64,000 nucleotides of DNA from Poindextera sp036272595. Its GTDB lineage: Bacteria; Pseudomonadota; Alphaproteobacteria; Caulobacterales; Caulobacteraceae. A program made the position numbers and the translations under genes. Below are positions 44,373-52,382 of this stretch, one piece after another (within the stretch, counting starts at the first letter, position 1; each line of letters begins with the position of its first letter). Below the pieces are notes generated by a model, which had not been told where the DNA came from, did no database searches, and worked only from the letters and a program-made list of their open reading frames with translations. The DNA is taken from contig DATAYM010000076.1 in the NCBI GenBank assembly GCA_036272595.1, positions 62,001 to 126,000 of the forward strand, in the 5' to 3' direction.

Positions 44373-44927
44373 GTGGCCAACGATTCCAAGGCTGGCGAGG
44401 TGGGCGCGCGCTATGCATCGGCCCTGTTCGATCTGGCGAGAGAGGCGCGTGAAATCGCCGCCGTCAGCGCCGATCTGAAGTCGCTGAAGGCCATGATCGC
44501 CGAGAGCGCCGACCTGCGCGTGCTGATCGCCTCGCCGGTGTTCGACGCCGAGGCCAAGGGCAAGGGCCTTTCCGCCATCGCCGAGCGGGCGCAGTTCCAT
44601 CCGCTCACCCGCAAATTCCTCGGCCTGCTGGCCCAACAGCGGCGCGCCTCGTTGCTGCGCCAGGTGATCGTCGCCTTCGAGGCGCTGGCCGCCGAATACC
44701 GCGGCGTCGCCGCCGCCGAGGTCACCACCGCCCTGCCCTTGAGCCCCGCCCAGATGACCGGCCTGGCCGCAGCGCTGCGCCAGGCCCTCGGCAAGGACCC
44801 CGAAATCGAGACCCGCGTCGATCCCGCCATCCTCGGCGGCATCAAGGTGCGCGTGGGCTCGCGACTCTACGACGCTTCGCTGAAGTCGAAGCTCGACTCC
44901 CTCAAATTCGCCCTGAAGAGAGCGTAG
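44373..44927 (+). CDS. atpH: ATP synthase F1 subunit delta
   Basis: Subunit delta joins the F1 head to the peripheral stalk. The 184-residue protein has the family opening GARYASALFDLAREA, the helical N-domain ending KFLGLLAQQRRASLL, and the C-terminal DPAILGGIKVRVGSRLYDASLKSKL. A GTG start is used. It heads the atpHAGDC operon. The 241 bp before it, after the phosphatase gene, hold no gene and should contain the operon promoter, though I see no clear -35/-10 pair. Confidence 0.96.
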   Translation: MANDSKAGEVGARYASALFDLAREAREIAAVSADLKSLKAMIAESADLRVLIASPVFDAEAKGKGLSAIAERAQFHPLTRKFLGLLAQQRRASLLRQVIVAFEALAAEYRGVAAAEVTTALPLSPAQMTGLAAALRQALGKDPEIETRVDPAILGGIKVRVGSRLYDASLKSKLDSLKFALKRA

Positions 44928-44930
44928 CCC

Positions 44931-46466
44931 ATGGACATCCGCGCCGCCGAAGTATCGGCCATCCTCAAATCTCAGATCGCCAATTTCGGCGAAGAGGCCG
45001 ACGTCTCCGAAGTCGGCCAGGTGCTGTCGGTCGGCGACGGCATCGCCCGGGTGTTCGGCCTGGACAAGGTCGAGTCCGGCGAAATGGTCGAGTTCCCCAA
45101 GGCCGGCGTCAAGGGCATGGCGCTGAACCTGGAACGCGACAATGTCGGCATCGTGATCTTCGGCGACGACCGGGCGATCAGCGAGGGCGACGAGGTTCGC
45201 CGCCTGAACGAGATCGTCGACGTGCCGGTGGGCAAGGGTCTGCTCGGCCGCGTCGTCGACCCGCTGGGCAACCCGATCGACGGCAAGGGCCCGCTCGGCG
45301 ATATCGCCGAGCGCCGCCGCGTCGATGTCAAGGCGCCCGGCATCATCCCGCGCAAGTCGGTGCACGAGCCGATGTACACCGGGCTGAAGGTAGTCGACTC
45401 GCTGACCCCGATCGGCCGCGGCCAGCGGGAACTGATCATCGGCGACCGCCAGACCGGCAAGACCGCCATCGCCATCGACACCATCCTGAACCAGAAGCTG
45501 GTCAACGAATCCGACAACGAGAACGAAAAGCTCTACTGCATCTACGTGGCCATCGGGCAGAAGCGCTCGACCGTGGCCCAGATCGTCAAGACGCTCGAGG
45601 AGCGCGGCGCCCTGGACTACACCATCGTGGTGTCGGCCACCGCCTCCGAGCCGGCGCCGCTGCAGTTCCTGTCGCCGTTCTCGGGCTGCGCCATGGGCGA
45701 GTGGTTCCGCGACAACGGCATGCACGCGCTGATCATCTATGACGACCTGTCCAAGCAGGCCGTCGCCTACCGGCAGATGTCGCTGCTGCTGCGCCGTCCG
45801 CCCGGCCGCGAAGCCTATCCGGGCGACGTCTTCTACCTGCACTCGCGGCTTCTGGAGCGCGCGGCCAAGCTGAGCGACGAGTTCGGCGGCGGCTCGCTGA
45901 CGGCGCTGCCGATCATCGAGACCCAGGCCAACGACGTCTCGGCCTATATCCCGACCAACGTCATCTCGATCACCGACGGCCAGATCTTCCTGGAAAGCGA
46001 CCTGTTCTACCAGGGCATCCGCCCGGCCATGAACATCGGCATCTCGGTCAGCCGGGTGGGCGGCAGCGCCCAGGTCAAGGCGATGAAGCAGGCCGCCGGC
46101 CCGCTGAAGAGCGAACTGGCCCAGTATCGGGAAATGGCCGCCTTCGCCAAGTTCGGCTCCGACCTCGACGCCGCCACCCAGCGCCAGCTGGCCCGCGGCG
46201 AGCGCCTGACCGAGCTCCTGAAGCAGTCGCAATACGCGCCGCAATCGATCGATGAGCAGGTCTGTTCGCTCTATGCCGGCACGCGCGGCTATCTGGACGG
46301 CATCCCGGCCTCGGCCGTGGTCCGCTACCAGGCCGAACTCCTGGCCCGGCTGCACGCCGACCACCAGGACATGCTGGACGCGATCCGGGCCAAGAAGGCG
46401 CTGGACGACACCCTCGAGGCCCAGCTGAAGGCGGTGCTCGACGCCTTCACCGCGACCTTCGCCTAG
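44931..46466 (+). CDS. atpA: ATP synthase F1 subunit alpha
   Basis: AtpA forms the non-catalytic nucleotide sites of the F1 hexamer. The 511-residue protein has the N-terminal IRAAEVSAILKSQI helix, the Walker A GDRQTGKTAI at about 171-180, and the signature RRPPGREAYPGDVFYLHSRLLERAA. It starts 3 bp after the atpH stop and is followed by atpG after 14 bp. Length and motifs are ordinary. Confidence 0.98.
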   Translation: MDIRAAEVSAILKSQIANFGEEADVSEVGQVLSVGDGIARVFGLDKVESGEMVEFPKAGVKGMALNLERDNVGIVIFGDDRAISEGDEVRRLNEIVDVPVGKGLLGRVVDPLGNPIDGKGPLGDIAERRRVDVKAPGIIPRKSVHEPMYTGLKVVDSLTPIGRGQRELIIGDRQTGKTAIAIDTILNQKLVNESDNENEKLYCIYVAIGQKRSTVAQIVKTLEERGALDYTIVVSATASEPAPLQFLSPFSGCAMGEWFRDNGMHALIIYDDLSKQAVAYRQMSLLLRRPPGREAYPGDVFYLHSRLLERAAKLSDEFGGGSLTALPIIETQANDVSAYIPTNVISITDGQIFLESDLFYQGIRPAMNIGISVSRVGGSAQVKAMKQAAGPLKSELAQYREMAAFAKFGSDLDAATQRQLARGERLTELLKQSQYAPQSIDEQVCSLYAGTRGYLDGIPASAVVRYQAELLARLHADHQDMLDAIRAKKALDDTLEAQLKAVLDAFTATFA

Positions 46467-46480
46467 GGGACCCTTCAGCC

Positions 46481-47353
46481 TTGGCCAGCCTCAAGGACCT
46501 TCGCAACCGGATCGCCAGCGTCAAGGCGACCCAGAAGATCACCAAAGCCTTGCAGATGGTGGCGGCGGCGAAACTGCGCATGACGCAGGAAGCCGCCCAG
46601 AACGCGCGTCCCTATGCCCAGCGCATGGCCGCGGTGATCGCCAACCTGGCGGCGGGGGTCTCCGGCGCCGGCGCGCCGCGGCTGCTGGCGGGCACGGGCA
46701 GCGACCAGACCCAGTTGGTGGTGGTCATCACCGCCGACCGCGGCCTGGCCGGCGGCTTCAACTCGTCGATCGTCCGCGCCGCTCGCGAGCACATCGCCGG
46801 CCTGATCACCGCCGGCAAGACGGTCAAGCTGCTGGTGGTCGGCAAGAAGGCCCGCGATCAGTTGCGCCGCACCTATGGCGACCACATCGTCGGCTTCCAT
46901 GAGGCTGGCGACAAGCCGTCGCTGGCCAAGGCCCAGCCGGTGGCCGACGAGATCCTCGCCCTGTTCGCAGCCGGCGAAGTGGACGTGGTGACCATGTTCT
47001 ACAGCCACTTCCGCTCGGTGGTCAGCCAGGCGCCGACAGCCAGGCAGCTGATCCCGGCCGAGGTCGAGACTGGCGCGGCGCAGATCGATCTGAAGGGCGC
47101 CGCCTACGAATACGAGCCGGACGAGGAGACCATCCTCGCCACGCTCCTGCCGCGCAATATCGTGGTGCAGGTGCTGACCGCCATGCTGGAAAACCAGGCC
47201 GGCTTCTTCGCCGCCCAGATGACCGCCATGGACAACGCCACCCGCAACGCCGGCGACATGATCGCCGGCCTCACCTTGATCTATAACCGTACCCGCCAGG
47301 CGCAGATCACCAAGGAGTTGATCGAGATCATCTCCGGCGCCGAAGCGCTCTGA
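46481..47353 (+). CDS. atpG: ATP synthase F1 subunit gamma
   Basis: Gamma is the rotating central shaft of F1. The 290-residue protein has the conserved N-terminal helix SLKDLRNRIASVKATQKITKALQMVAAAKL and the C-terminal helix AMDNATRNAGDMIAGLTLIYNRTRQAQITKEL, which together form the coiled coil. The start is a TTG, supported by the exact position of the family N-terminus. It sits between atpA and atpD as usual. Confidence 0.97.
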   Translation: MASLKDLRNRIASVKATQKITKALQMVAAAKLRMTQEAAQNARPYAQRMAAVIANLAAGVSGAGAPRLLAGTGSDQTQLVVVITADRGLAGGFNSSIVRAAREHIAGLITAGKTVKLLVVGKKARDQLRRTYGDHIVGFHEAGDKPSLAKAQPVADEILALFAAGEVDVVTMFYSHFRSVVSQAPTARQLIPAEVETGAAQIDLKGAAYEYEPDEETILATLLPRNIVVQVLTAMLENQAGFFAAQMTAMDNATRNAGDMIAGLTLIYNRTRQAQITKELIEIISGAEAL

Positions 47354-47371
47354 CAGGAAAGTCCGACACCG

Positions 47372-48913
47372 ATGGCCGACACCCCCGCCAAGAAGCCCGC
47401 CGCGCCGCGCAAGGCGCCCGTCGCCAAGGCCACCGCGACGCCCGCGCCGGCGATCAGCGCCGTGGCCGCCAAGGGCCGCATCACCCAGGTGATCGGCGCG
47501 GTCATCGACGTCGAGTTCGACGGCCACCTGCCGGCGATCCTCAACGCCCTGGAGACCACCAACACCGACCAGCGCACCGGCGAGCCGTTTCGTCTCGTGC
47601 TCGAGGTCGCCCAGCACCTCGGCGAAAACACCGTGCGCACCATCGCCATGGACACCGCCGAGGGCCTGCAACGCGGCCAGGAAGTCATCGACACCGGCGC
47701 GCCGATCACCGTGCCGGTCGGCCCGGCGACGCTCGGCCGGATCATGAACGTCATCGGCGAGCCGGTGGACGAGGCCGGCCCGATCGTCTCCAACTATCAC
47801 TCCTCGATCCACCGCGACGCGCCGGCCTTCGCCGACCAGACCACCTCGACCGAGATCCTGGTCACCGGCCTGAAGGTGATCGACCTGCTCTGCCCCTACA
47901 CCAAGGGCGGCAAGATCGGCCTGATCGGCGGCGCCGGCGTCGGCAAGACCGTGACCATGCAGGAGCTGATCAACAACGTCGCGCTGAACTACGGCGGCTA
48001 TTCGGTGCTCGCGGGCGTCGGCGAGCGCAGCCGCGAAGGCAACGACATGTACTACGAGATGATCGAGTCGAAGGTGAACGTGAACCCGAAGGAGAATAAC
48101 GGGTCCACCGAAGGCTCGCGCTGCGCCCTGGTCTACGGCCAGATGAACGAGCCGCCGGGCGCCCGCGCCCGCGTCGCCCTGACCGGCCTGGCCCAGGCGG
48201 AATATTTCCGCGACCAGGAGGGCAAGGACTGCCTGCTGTTCATCGACAACATCTTCCGCTTCACCCAGGCCGGTTCGGAAATCTCCGCGCTGCTGGGCCG
48301 CATCCCCTCGGCGGTGGGCTATCAGCCGACCCTGGCCACCGAGATGGGCAATCTGCAGGAGCGCATCACCTCGACCAACAAGGGCTCGATCACCTCGGTG
48401 CAGGCCATCTTCGTGCCCGCCGACGACCTGACCGACCCGGCGCCGGCGACGGCCTATTCCCACCTGGACGCGACCACCATCCTGTCGCGCGACGTGTTCG
48501 CCAAGGCCATCTTCCCGGCCATCGACCCGCTGGACTCCACTTCGCGCATCCTCGACCCGCTGGTGGTGGGTGAGGAACACTACCGCGTTGCCCGCCGCAC
48601 CCAGGAAATCCTTCAGCAATACAAGGCGCTGAAGGACATCATCGCCATTCTGGGCATGGACGAGCTTTCGGAGGACGACAAGGTGACCGTGGCCAGGGCG
48701 CGCAAGATCGAGCGCTTCCTGTCCCAGCCGATGCACGTGGCCGAGCAGTTCACCAACCTGCCGGGCATCTTCGTTTCGCTGGAAGACACCATCCGCTCAT
48801 TCAAGGCGGTGTGCGACGGCGAATACGACCACCTGCCGGAGCAGGCCTTCTACAACGTCGGCACCATCGACGACGCCGTGGCCAAGGCCGAGAAGATGGC
48901 GGCGGAGGCTTAA
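47372..48913 (+). CDS. atpD: ATP synthase F1 subunit beta
   Basis: AtpD carries the catalytic sites of ATP synthesis. The 513-residue protein has a Walker A GGAGVGKT at 186-193, the GERSREGNDMYYEM block, DNIFRFTQAGSEISALLGR, and the C-terminal DELSEDDK. An Ala/Pro/Lys-rich extension of about 34 residues precedes the beta-barrel domain (GRITQVIGAVIDVEF). That extension is absent from E. coli AtpD and makes the protein longer than usual. Confidence 0.98.
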   Translation: MADTPAKKPAAPRKAPVAKATATPAPAISAVAAKGRITQVIGAVIDVEFDGHLPAILNALETTNTDQRTGEPFRLVLEVAQHLGENTVRTIAMDTAEGLQRGQEVIDTGAPITVPVGPATLGRIMNVIGEPVDEAGPIVSNYHSSIHRDAPAFADQTTSTEILVTGLKVIDLLCPYTKGGKIGLIGGAGVGKTVTMQELINNVALNYGGYSVLAGVGERSREGNDMYYEMIESKVNVNPKENNGSTEGSRCALVYGQMNEPPGARARVALTGLAQAEYFRDQEGKDCLLFIDNIFRFTQAGSEISALLGRIPSAVGYQPTLATEMGNLQERITSTNKGSITSVQAIFVPADDLTDPAPATAYSHLDATTILSRDVFAKAIFPAIDPLDSTSRILDPLVVGEEHYRVARRTQEILQQYKALKDIIAILGMDELSEDDKVTVARARKIERFLSQPMHVAEQFTNLPGIFVSLEDTIRSFKAVCDGEYDHLPEQAFYNVGTIDDAVAKAEKMAAEA

Positions 48914-48916
48914 ACC

Positions 48917-49186
48917 TTGAAGCTGCACTTCTCCCTGGTCTCGCCGGAGCGCGAACTCTACGCCGGCGAGGTCGATCAGGTGGACGCGCCGGGCTCCGAA
49001 GGCGACTTCGGCGTCTTCCCCGAGCATGCGCCGTTCATGACCGCGCTGAAGGAAGGCTTCGTCACCGTCCACGACGAGGGCCGGCTGACCCGCTTCGAAG
49101 TGCAGGGCGGCTTCGCCGACGTCACCCCGCAAGGCTTCACCATCCTCGCCGAACACGCGCGGGAAGTGAGCGTCCCGCCGCCGTAG
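48917..49186 (+). CDS. atpC: ATP synthase F1 subunit epsilon (short form)
   Basis: Epsilon links gamma to the c-ring and in many bacteria inhibits ATP hydrolysis through a C-terminal helical hairpin. This 89-residue protein starts with a TTG 3 bp after atpD. It contains only the N-terminal beta-sandwich (LHFSLVSPERELYAGEVDQV, GDFGVFPEHAPFM, VQGGFADVTPQGFTILAEHA). The C-terminal helices seen in roughly 130-residue homologues are missing, so epsilon-type autoinhibition is unlikely. It ends the operon. Confidence 0.95.
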   Translation: MKLHFSLVSPERELYAGEVDQVDAPGSEGDFGVFPEHAPFMTALKEGFVTVHDEGRLTRFEVQGGFADVTPQGFTILAEHAREVSVPPP

Positions 49187-49213
49187 CGGCCTGGGCGAAC
49201 GTTCATTTTTGCC

Positions 49214-49247
49214 GTCATGGCCCGACTTGTTCGGGCCACCCATGATC
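49214..49247. repeat. Palindrome after atpC, terminator-like
   Basis: GGCCCGA (49219-49225) pairs with TCGGGCC (49231-49237) around CTTGT, flanked by GTCATG and CATGATC. It follows the atp operon by about 30 bp and probably ends it. The sequence type (CATGGCCCGxCTTGTxCGGGCC) is familiar as a dispersed intergenic repeat in alphaproteobacteria. The rest of the gap up to 49446 holds nothing that I recognise. Confidence 0.6.
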
Positions 49248-49446
49248 ACCGTCTCTGGTCGGTGTCTGTGGCCCCGCCGCATTCCGTCCGACCGCCCGCG
49301 CCGCGCGTCCGGTCAGGCAATCCCTGACCGCCCTCCGCGGCGTGCTTAACTCTCCCCATGCCCGCCCGTCACAGCCCCGGTCGATCGATCCGTTCGGACA
49401 GCGCGTCTGCAGCGCGCGTCTCGGCGGCGCCGGTTGGGGGGCTCTG

Positions 49447-49626
49447 ATGGGCGGCGAGGCGTGGACGGCGCGGGCGGGGGATGCGGTGCGGTTGAAGTCG
49501 GGCGGCGTGGTCATGACCGCCGAACGGGTCAACCACGAGGCCGAGCATCCCGTCGCGCGCTGCGTCTGGTTCATCGGGCTCGACGCCCTCGAGCTCGCGA
49601 TTGCGGAGGACTCTGCCAGCACCTGA
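49447..49626 (+). CDS. DUF2158 (YodC-like) small protein
   Basis: The 59-residue protein has the DUF2158 pattern: an opening ARAGDAVRLKSGGVVMTAERVN, a central cysteine-tryptophan pair CVWFIG and an acidic tail DALELAIAEDS. The fold is probably a small beta barrel and the function is unknown. The ATG at 49447 is used because longer in-frame versions from 49342 add a low-quality Arg/Ser tract. It stands alone between the atp operon and the hydrolase gene. Confidence 0.65.
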   Translation: MGGEAWTARAGDAVRLKSGGVVMTAERVNHEAEHPVARCVWFIGLDALELAIAEDSAST

Positions 49627-49717
49627 TTGTCCAGAGGCAAGGATGGCCGGCGGCAACCACCACCACCACCACCACCACAACGACAAACGACGCTAGCTAT
49701 CCTTTCCCCTGGACAAT
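49626..49717. repeat. Inverted repeat enclosing a (CAC)7 tract
   Basis: ATTGTCCAGAGGCAAGGAT (49626-49644) and ATCCTTTCCCCTGGACAAT (49699-49717) are complementary in 17 of 19 positions. The 54-bp loop carries seven CAC repeats. In RNA the stem would hold the AGAGG that could serve as ribosome binding site for a tiny open frame beginning at 49643. The element overlaps the last base of the DUF2158 stop codon. Confidence 0.7.
49643..49696 (+). other. Tiny open frame with seven consecutive His codons
   Basis: ATG at 49643 opens a 17-residue frame (MAGGN, seven His, NDKRR). AGAGGCAAGG precedes it and TAG closes it just before the right arm of the inverted repeat. The composition recalls the E. coli his leader peptide, but the next genes lie on the opposite strand and are not histidine genes. 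Translation is unproven, and it may be only a trinucleotide repeat. Confidence 0.3.
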
Positions 49718-49832
49718 CGCCAACGCCGCGCCGCCCAGCCGGGCCGCCGGTCGCGGCCGCGCGCCTCGTTTGCCTCGGCCGAGCGCGGCGCCCGTGCGAG
49801 CCGTAGCGTAAGCAGGGGAGACGGGAGCGACC

Positions 49833-50600
49833 CTAGTCTTCGACCGCGCCGTTCGCCGCCAGCCAGTCCAGGCAGATCCGCGCCGCGGCGTCCCAGCCCG
49901 GCTCGGCGACCAGCCAGTGGCTCATGTCCTTCAGCATGCGGCACTCGCCGCCGAGGCGCTCGGCCACCTGGTTGACCGTCGACGGCGGGTGGATGGCGTC
50001 GCGCTCGCCGACCAGCGCCAGCACCGGGGCCTTGATGGCCGAGGGCGGCACGGCGGTGGTGGTCATCGGGTCCAGCCACCAGTTCAAGGTCTCCCACAGC
50101 GCCCGGCCGCTCTCCGGGACCATGCGCTCGAAGACGGCGTGGCGCTCGGCGCTGGTCAGCCGGTCGAGGCTGTAGCCGCGCGCCGAGCCGTAGTCGGGCT
50201 CGATCGCCTGCAGCCAGAAGGCGCCGAGCGTATAGAGGCTCACGGCCGAGATCGCCTCTTCGAAGCTGCCGCCGGCCACCCCCCAGGGCGGCGAGGGCGC
50301 CAGCAGGACCAGCGCCCGCACGGGGCTGCGGGTCACCGCCATCTGCGCCACCAGCCCGCCGAGCGAATGGCCGATCAGGATCGGCGGCTCGGGCTGGCTC
50401 GCGATCAGCTTGGCCAGGTCCGCCGCATAGTCGGCCATGGAGAGGCCGGCAGTCGCGTCGCGCGGGCTCCCGGCGCCGTGCCCGCGCATGTCGGGGGCGA
50501 GGCAGGCCAGGCCGCGCGCCTCGAAGGGCTGGCGAAACCGCTCGAAGGCCCAGCCGCCGCAAAAGGCGCCGTGCGCGAAGATGACCGGGGGCTGGGCCAA
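49833..50600 (-). CDS. Alpha/beta hydrolase
   Basis: The 255-residue protein opens with VIFAHGAFCGGWAFERF (oxyanion region). It has the nucleophile elbow S79 in LIGHSLGGL, an acid in VGERDAIHP and the catalytic histidine in DMSHWLV. It resembles esterases of small acyl compounds; the substrate is unknown. The TTG start lies 5 bp after the rppH stop, so the two genes are co-transcribed. About 200 bp between DUF2158 and this stop hold only the inverted repeat element. Confidence 0.88.
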   Translation of the reverse strand: MAQPPVIFAHGAFCGGWAFERFRQPFEARGLACLAPDMRGHGAGSPRDATAGLSMADYAADLAKLIASQPEPPILIGHSLGGLVAQMAVTRSPVRALVLLAPSPPWGVAGGSFEEAISAVSLYTLGAFWLQAIEPDYGSARGYSLDRLTSAERHAVFERMVPESGRALWETLNWWLDPMTTTAVPPSAIKAPVLALVGERDAIHPPSTVNQVAERLGGECRMLKDMSHWLVAEPGWDAAARICLDWLAANGAVED

Positions 50601-50605
50601 GGGAC

Positions 50606-51076
50606 TCAGCTGAACTTTGAAAAGGCGCGCACCACGTGTTCATAAGCGTTGCGCTTGAACGGGACCACCAGTTCCGGCGCCTCTTCGAGCCTGCCCCAGC
50701 GCCAGGCGTCGAATTCGGCGAAGGTGTCGCCGTCCAGATCGATTTCGCTCTCCTCGCCGGCGAAGCGCAGGGCGAACCAGATCTGTTTCTGCCCGATCCA
50801 GCCCTTCCTGTTCGGCGCGGCTTCGGGCGGAAAGTCGTAATGCACCCACTCCTCGGTGCGCCCGAGCAGGATCACCGAACGCACGCCGGTCTCCTCGCGC
50901 AGTTCGCGGCGGGCGGCGGCCTCGATGTCCTCGCCCTCGTCGACGCCGCCTTGCGGGAACTGCCAGTTGTGCGGCGGCGCGGCGTTGCTACGCCGGCCGT
51001 ACCAGACGCGGCCGTCGCGGTGGAAAAGGACGACGCCGACATTGGGCCGATAGAGCGAAAGGTCCGGAACGGACAG
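50606..51076 (-). CDS. rppH: RNA pyrophosphohydrolase (Nudix), apparent CTG start
   Basis: RppH removes pyrophosphate from mRNA 5' ends to trigger decay. The reading frame from the CTG at 51076 gives 156 residues starting SVPDLSLYRPNVGVVLFHRDG. It has a perfect Nudix box at 43-65 (G43, E49, R57-E58, E61-E62, G64) and the family core WQFPQGGVDEGED. No ATG, GTG or TTG exists in this frame before codon 65, where a GTG would cut off the Nudix box. The CTG lies 5 bp after the DUF610 stop, so reinitiation is likely. Confidence 0.82.
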   Translation of the reverse strand: MSVPDLSLYRPNVGVVLFHRDGRVWYGRRSNAAPPHNWQFPQGGVDEGEDIEAAARRELREETGVRSVILLGRTEEWVHYDFPPEAAPNRKGWIGQKQIWFALRFAGEESEIDLDGDTFAEFDAWRWGRLEEAPELVVPFKRNAYEHVVRAFSKFS

Positions 51077-51081
51077 GACGG

Positions 51082-52281
51082 CTACCTGCGGGCCATGACC
51101 GCCGAGGCCGGCGCGAGCTGATAACCCTTGGCGGCCAGCCCCGTGGCCCAGCGGCCGACCTCGTCCAGGGTGATCGGATAGGCGAAGCCGGAGCCCAGGG
51201 CGTAGCCATGCTGCAGGGCATCGGCCTCCAGCCCGGCCAGCTGCTTGTCGATGGCGTCGCCGGCCAGCTGGTCGTCGATCACCAGGTCGGCCGAGGCGCG
51301 CGGGATGCCGCCGCCGCGCCTGGCCGCCGAGCCGTCGTCGACGAAGGCCAGGCCCCGCTGGCGCAGGTCGCCCGAGAAGGCCGCCATGGCCGCATCGGAG
51401 GTCATGAACCTGGAGCCCAGATAGTTGGTCACGCCGAAATAGCCGGTGGCGCGCGACAACAACCAGTCCAGCCGCTGGACGGTTTCCGCCGGCTTGGCGG
51501 CGGTCAGCAGGGTCAAGGGGCCGGGATCGTTGTTGGGATAGTCGGCCGGCTCCATCGGCGCCTCCAGCAGCACCTCGTGGCCGTTGGCGCGGGCCAGGTC
51601 GATCCAGGCCTGCAGGCCGTCGGCGTAGGGCACGAAGGAGAGGGTGACCTCCGCCGGCAGCTGTTCGATGGCCTGGCGGGTGGACTTGGCGTTCAGGCCG
51701 AGGCCGCCGATGACCAGGGCGATCCTGGGCTTGCCGTTGGCGACGAAGGGCCGCGCATAGGCCAGGGCCGGCGTGCGGCCGTCCGAGGCGACGATCGGCA
51801 GGACGCCGCCGCCCGGTCCCGGCGCGGTGAAGCCGGCCAGCGGCGCGGCCGGCAGCGGCGAGTGGACGCCGTCGCCGCCGTCGCTCCCGCCGGCCTCGCC
51901 CGATCCGCCGGGGAAGCTGATGATGGCCTGGCCCTGGGCGGGCGCGGCGCCCTCGTCGGCGGGCGCGTTGGCGTAGAGCTGCAAGCTATCGGTGGTCACC
52001 GGGGTCGGGCCGCCGGGCTGGTCGACCGGCAGGGCCTCGCGCCAGCCGGGCGGCGGCGCGGGCGCGCCGGGGGCGGAAAGGGCGATGCGCACCGAGGGCG
52101 CGCCGGCGTGCGGATCGGCCGCGGCCAACAGCGCCGTCGCCGCCGCCAGGGTGAAGACCGCCGCCGCGCCGCCCACCGCCAGCATCGGGTTGCGCGCCAC
52201 CACGCCGCCGATCGCGGCGAGGGTCAGCGGTCCCTTGGCGGCCGGCTGGACGGCGGGTGTCGGCGGTCTCTTCGCGAACAT
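51082..52281 (-). CDS. Divergent polysaccharide deacetylase family protein (DUF610)
   Basis: The 399-residue protein has one N-terminal membrane segment (about 33-55), a Pro/Gly/Ala-rich linker (about 60-170) and a periplasmic deacetylase-like domain. That domain runs from PRIALVIGGLGLNAKSTRQAI through LSFVPYADGLQ and VLLEAPMEP to VTNYLGSRFMT and LAFVDDGS. The canonical CE4 metal motif is altered, as in the family. Its place between ctpA and rppH is conserved in alphaproteobacteria and suggests a cell-wall role. Confidence 0.9.
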   Translation of the reverse strand: MFAKRPPTPAVQPAAKGPLTLAAIGGVVARNPMLAVGGAAAVFTLAAATALLAAADPHAGAPSVRIALSAPGAPAPPPGWREALPVDQPGGPTPVTTDSLQLYANAPADEGAAPAQGQAIISFPGGSGEAGGSDGGDGVHSPLPAAPLAGFTAPGPGGGVLPIVASDGRTPALAYARPFVANGKPRIALVIGGLGLNAKSTRQAIEQLPAEVTLSFVPYADGLQAWIDLARANGHEVLLEAPMEPADYPNNDPGPLTLLTAAKPAETVQRLDWLLSRATGYFGVTNYLGSRFMTSDAAMAAFSGDLRQRGLAFVDDGSAARRGGGIPRASADLVIDDQLAGDAIDKQLAGLEADALQHGYALGSGFAYPITLDEVGRWATGLAAKGYQLAPASAVMARR

Positions 52282-52382
52282 GAACCTTGAAATCCAGGCG
52301 CGCGCCGAGCCGGATAACCCGCCCGACGCTCAGGGCCTGAAAGTCGTTCTCTATGGTTAAGAAACCGAGAAGAGTCGCCGGC

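Noticed and set aside
49369..49686. Reverse-strand frame beginning with seven Trp codons, resembling a trp leader
   Set aside because: It is the complement of the (CAC)7 tract, starts with TTG, runs on without a stop for about 100 codons and precedes no trp gene.
49643..49696. Functional his-operon attenuator
   Set aside because: No histidine biosynthesis gene follows on that strand, so only the unusual structure is reported, not the function.
50606..50884. Short rppH starting at the internal GTG
   Set aside because: It would discard the first 64 residues and the catalytic Nudix box.
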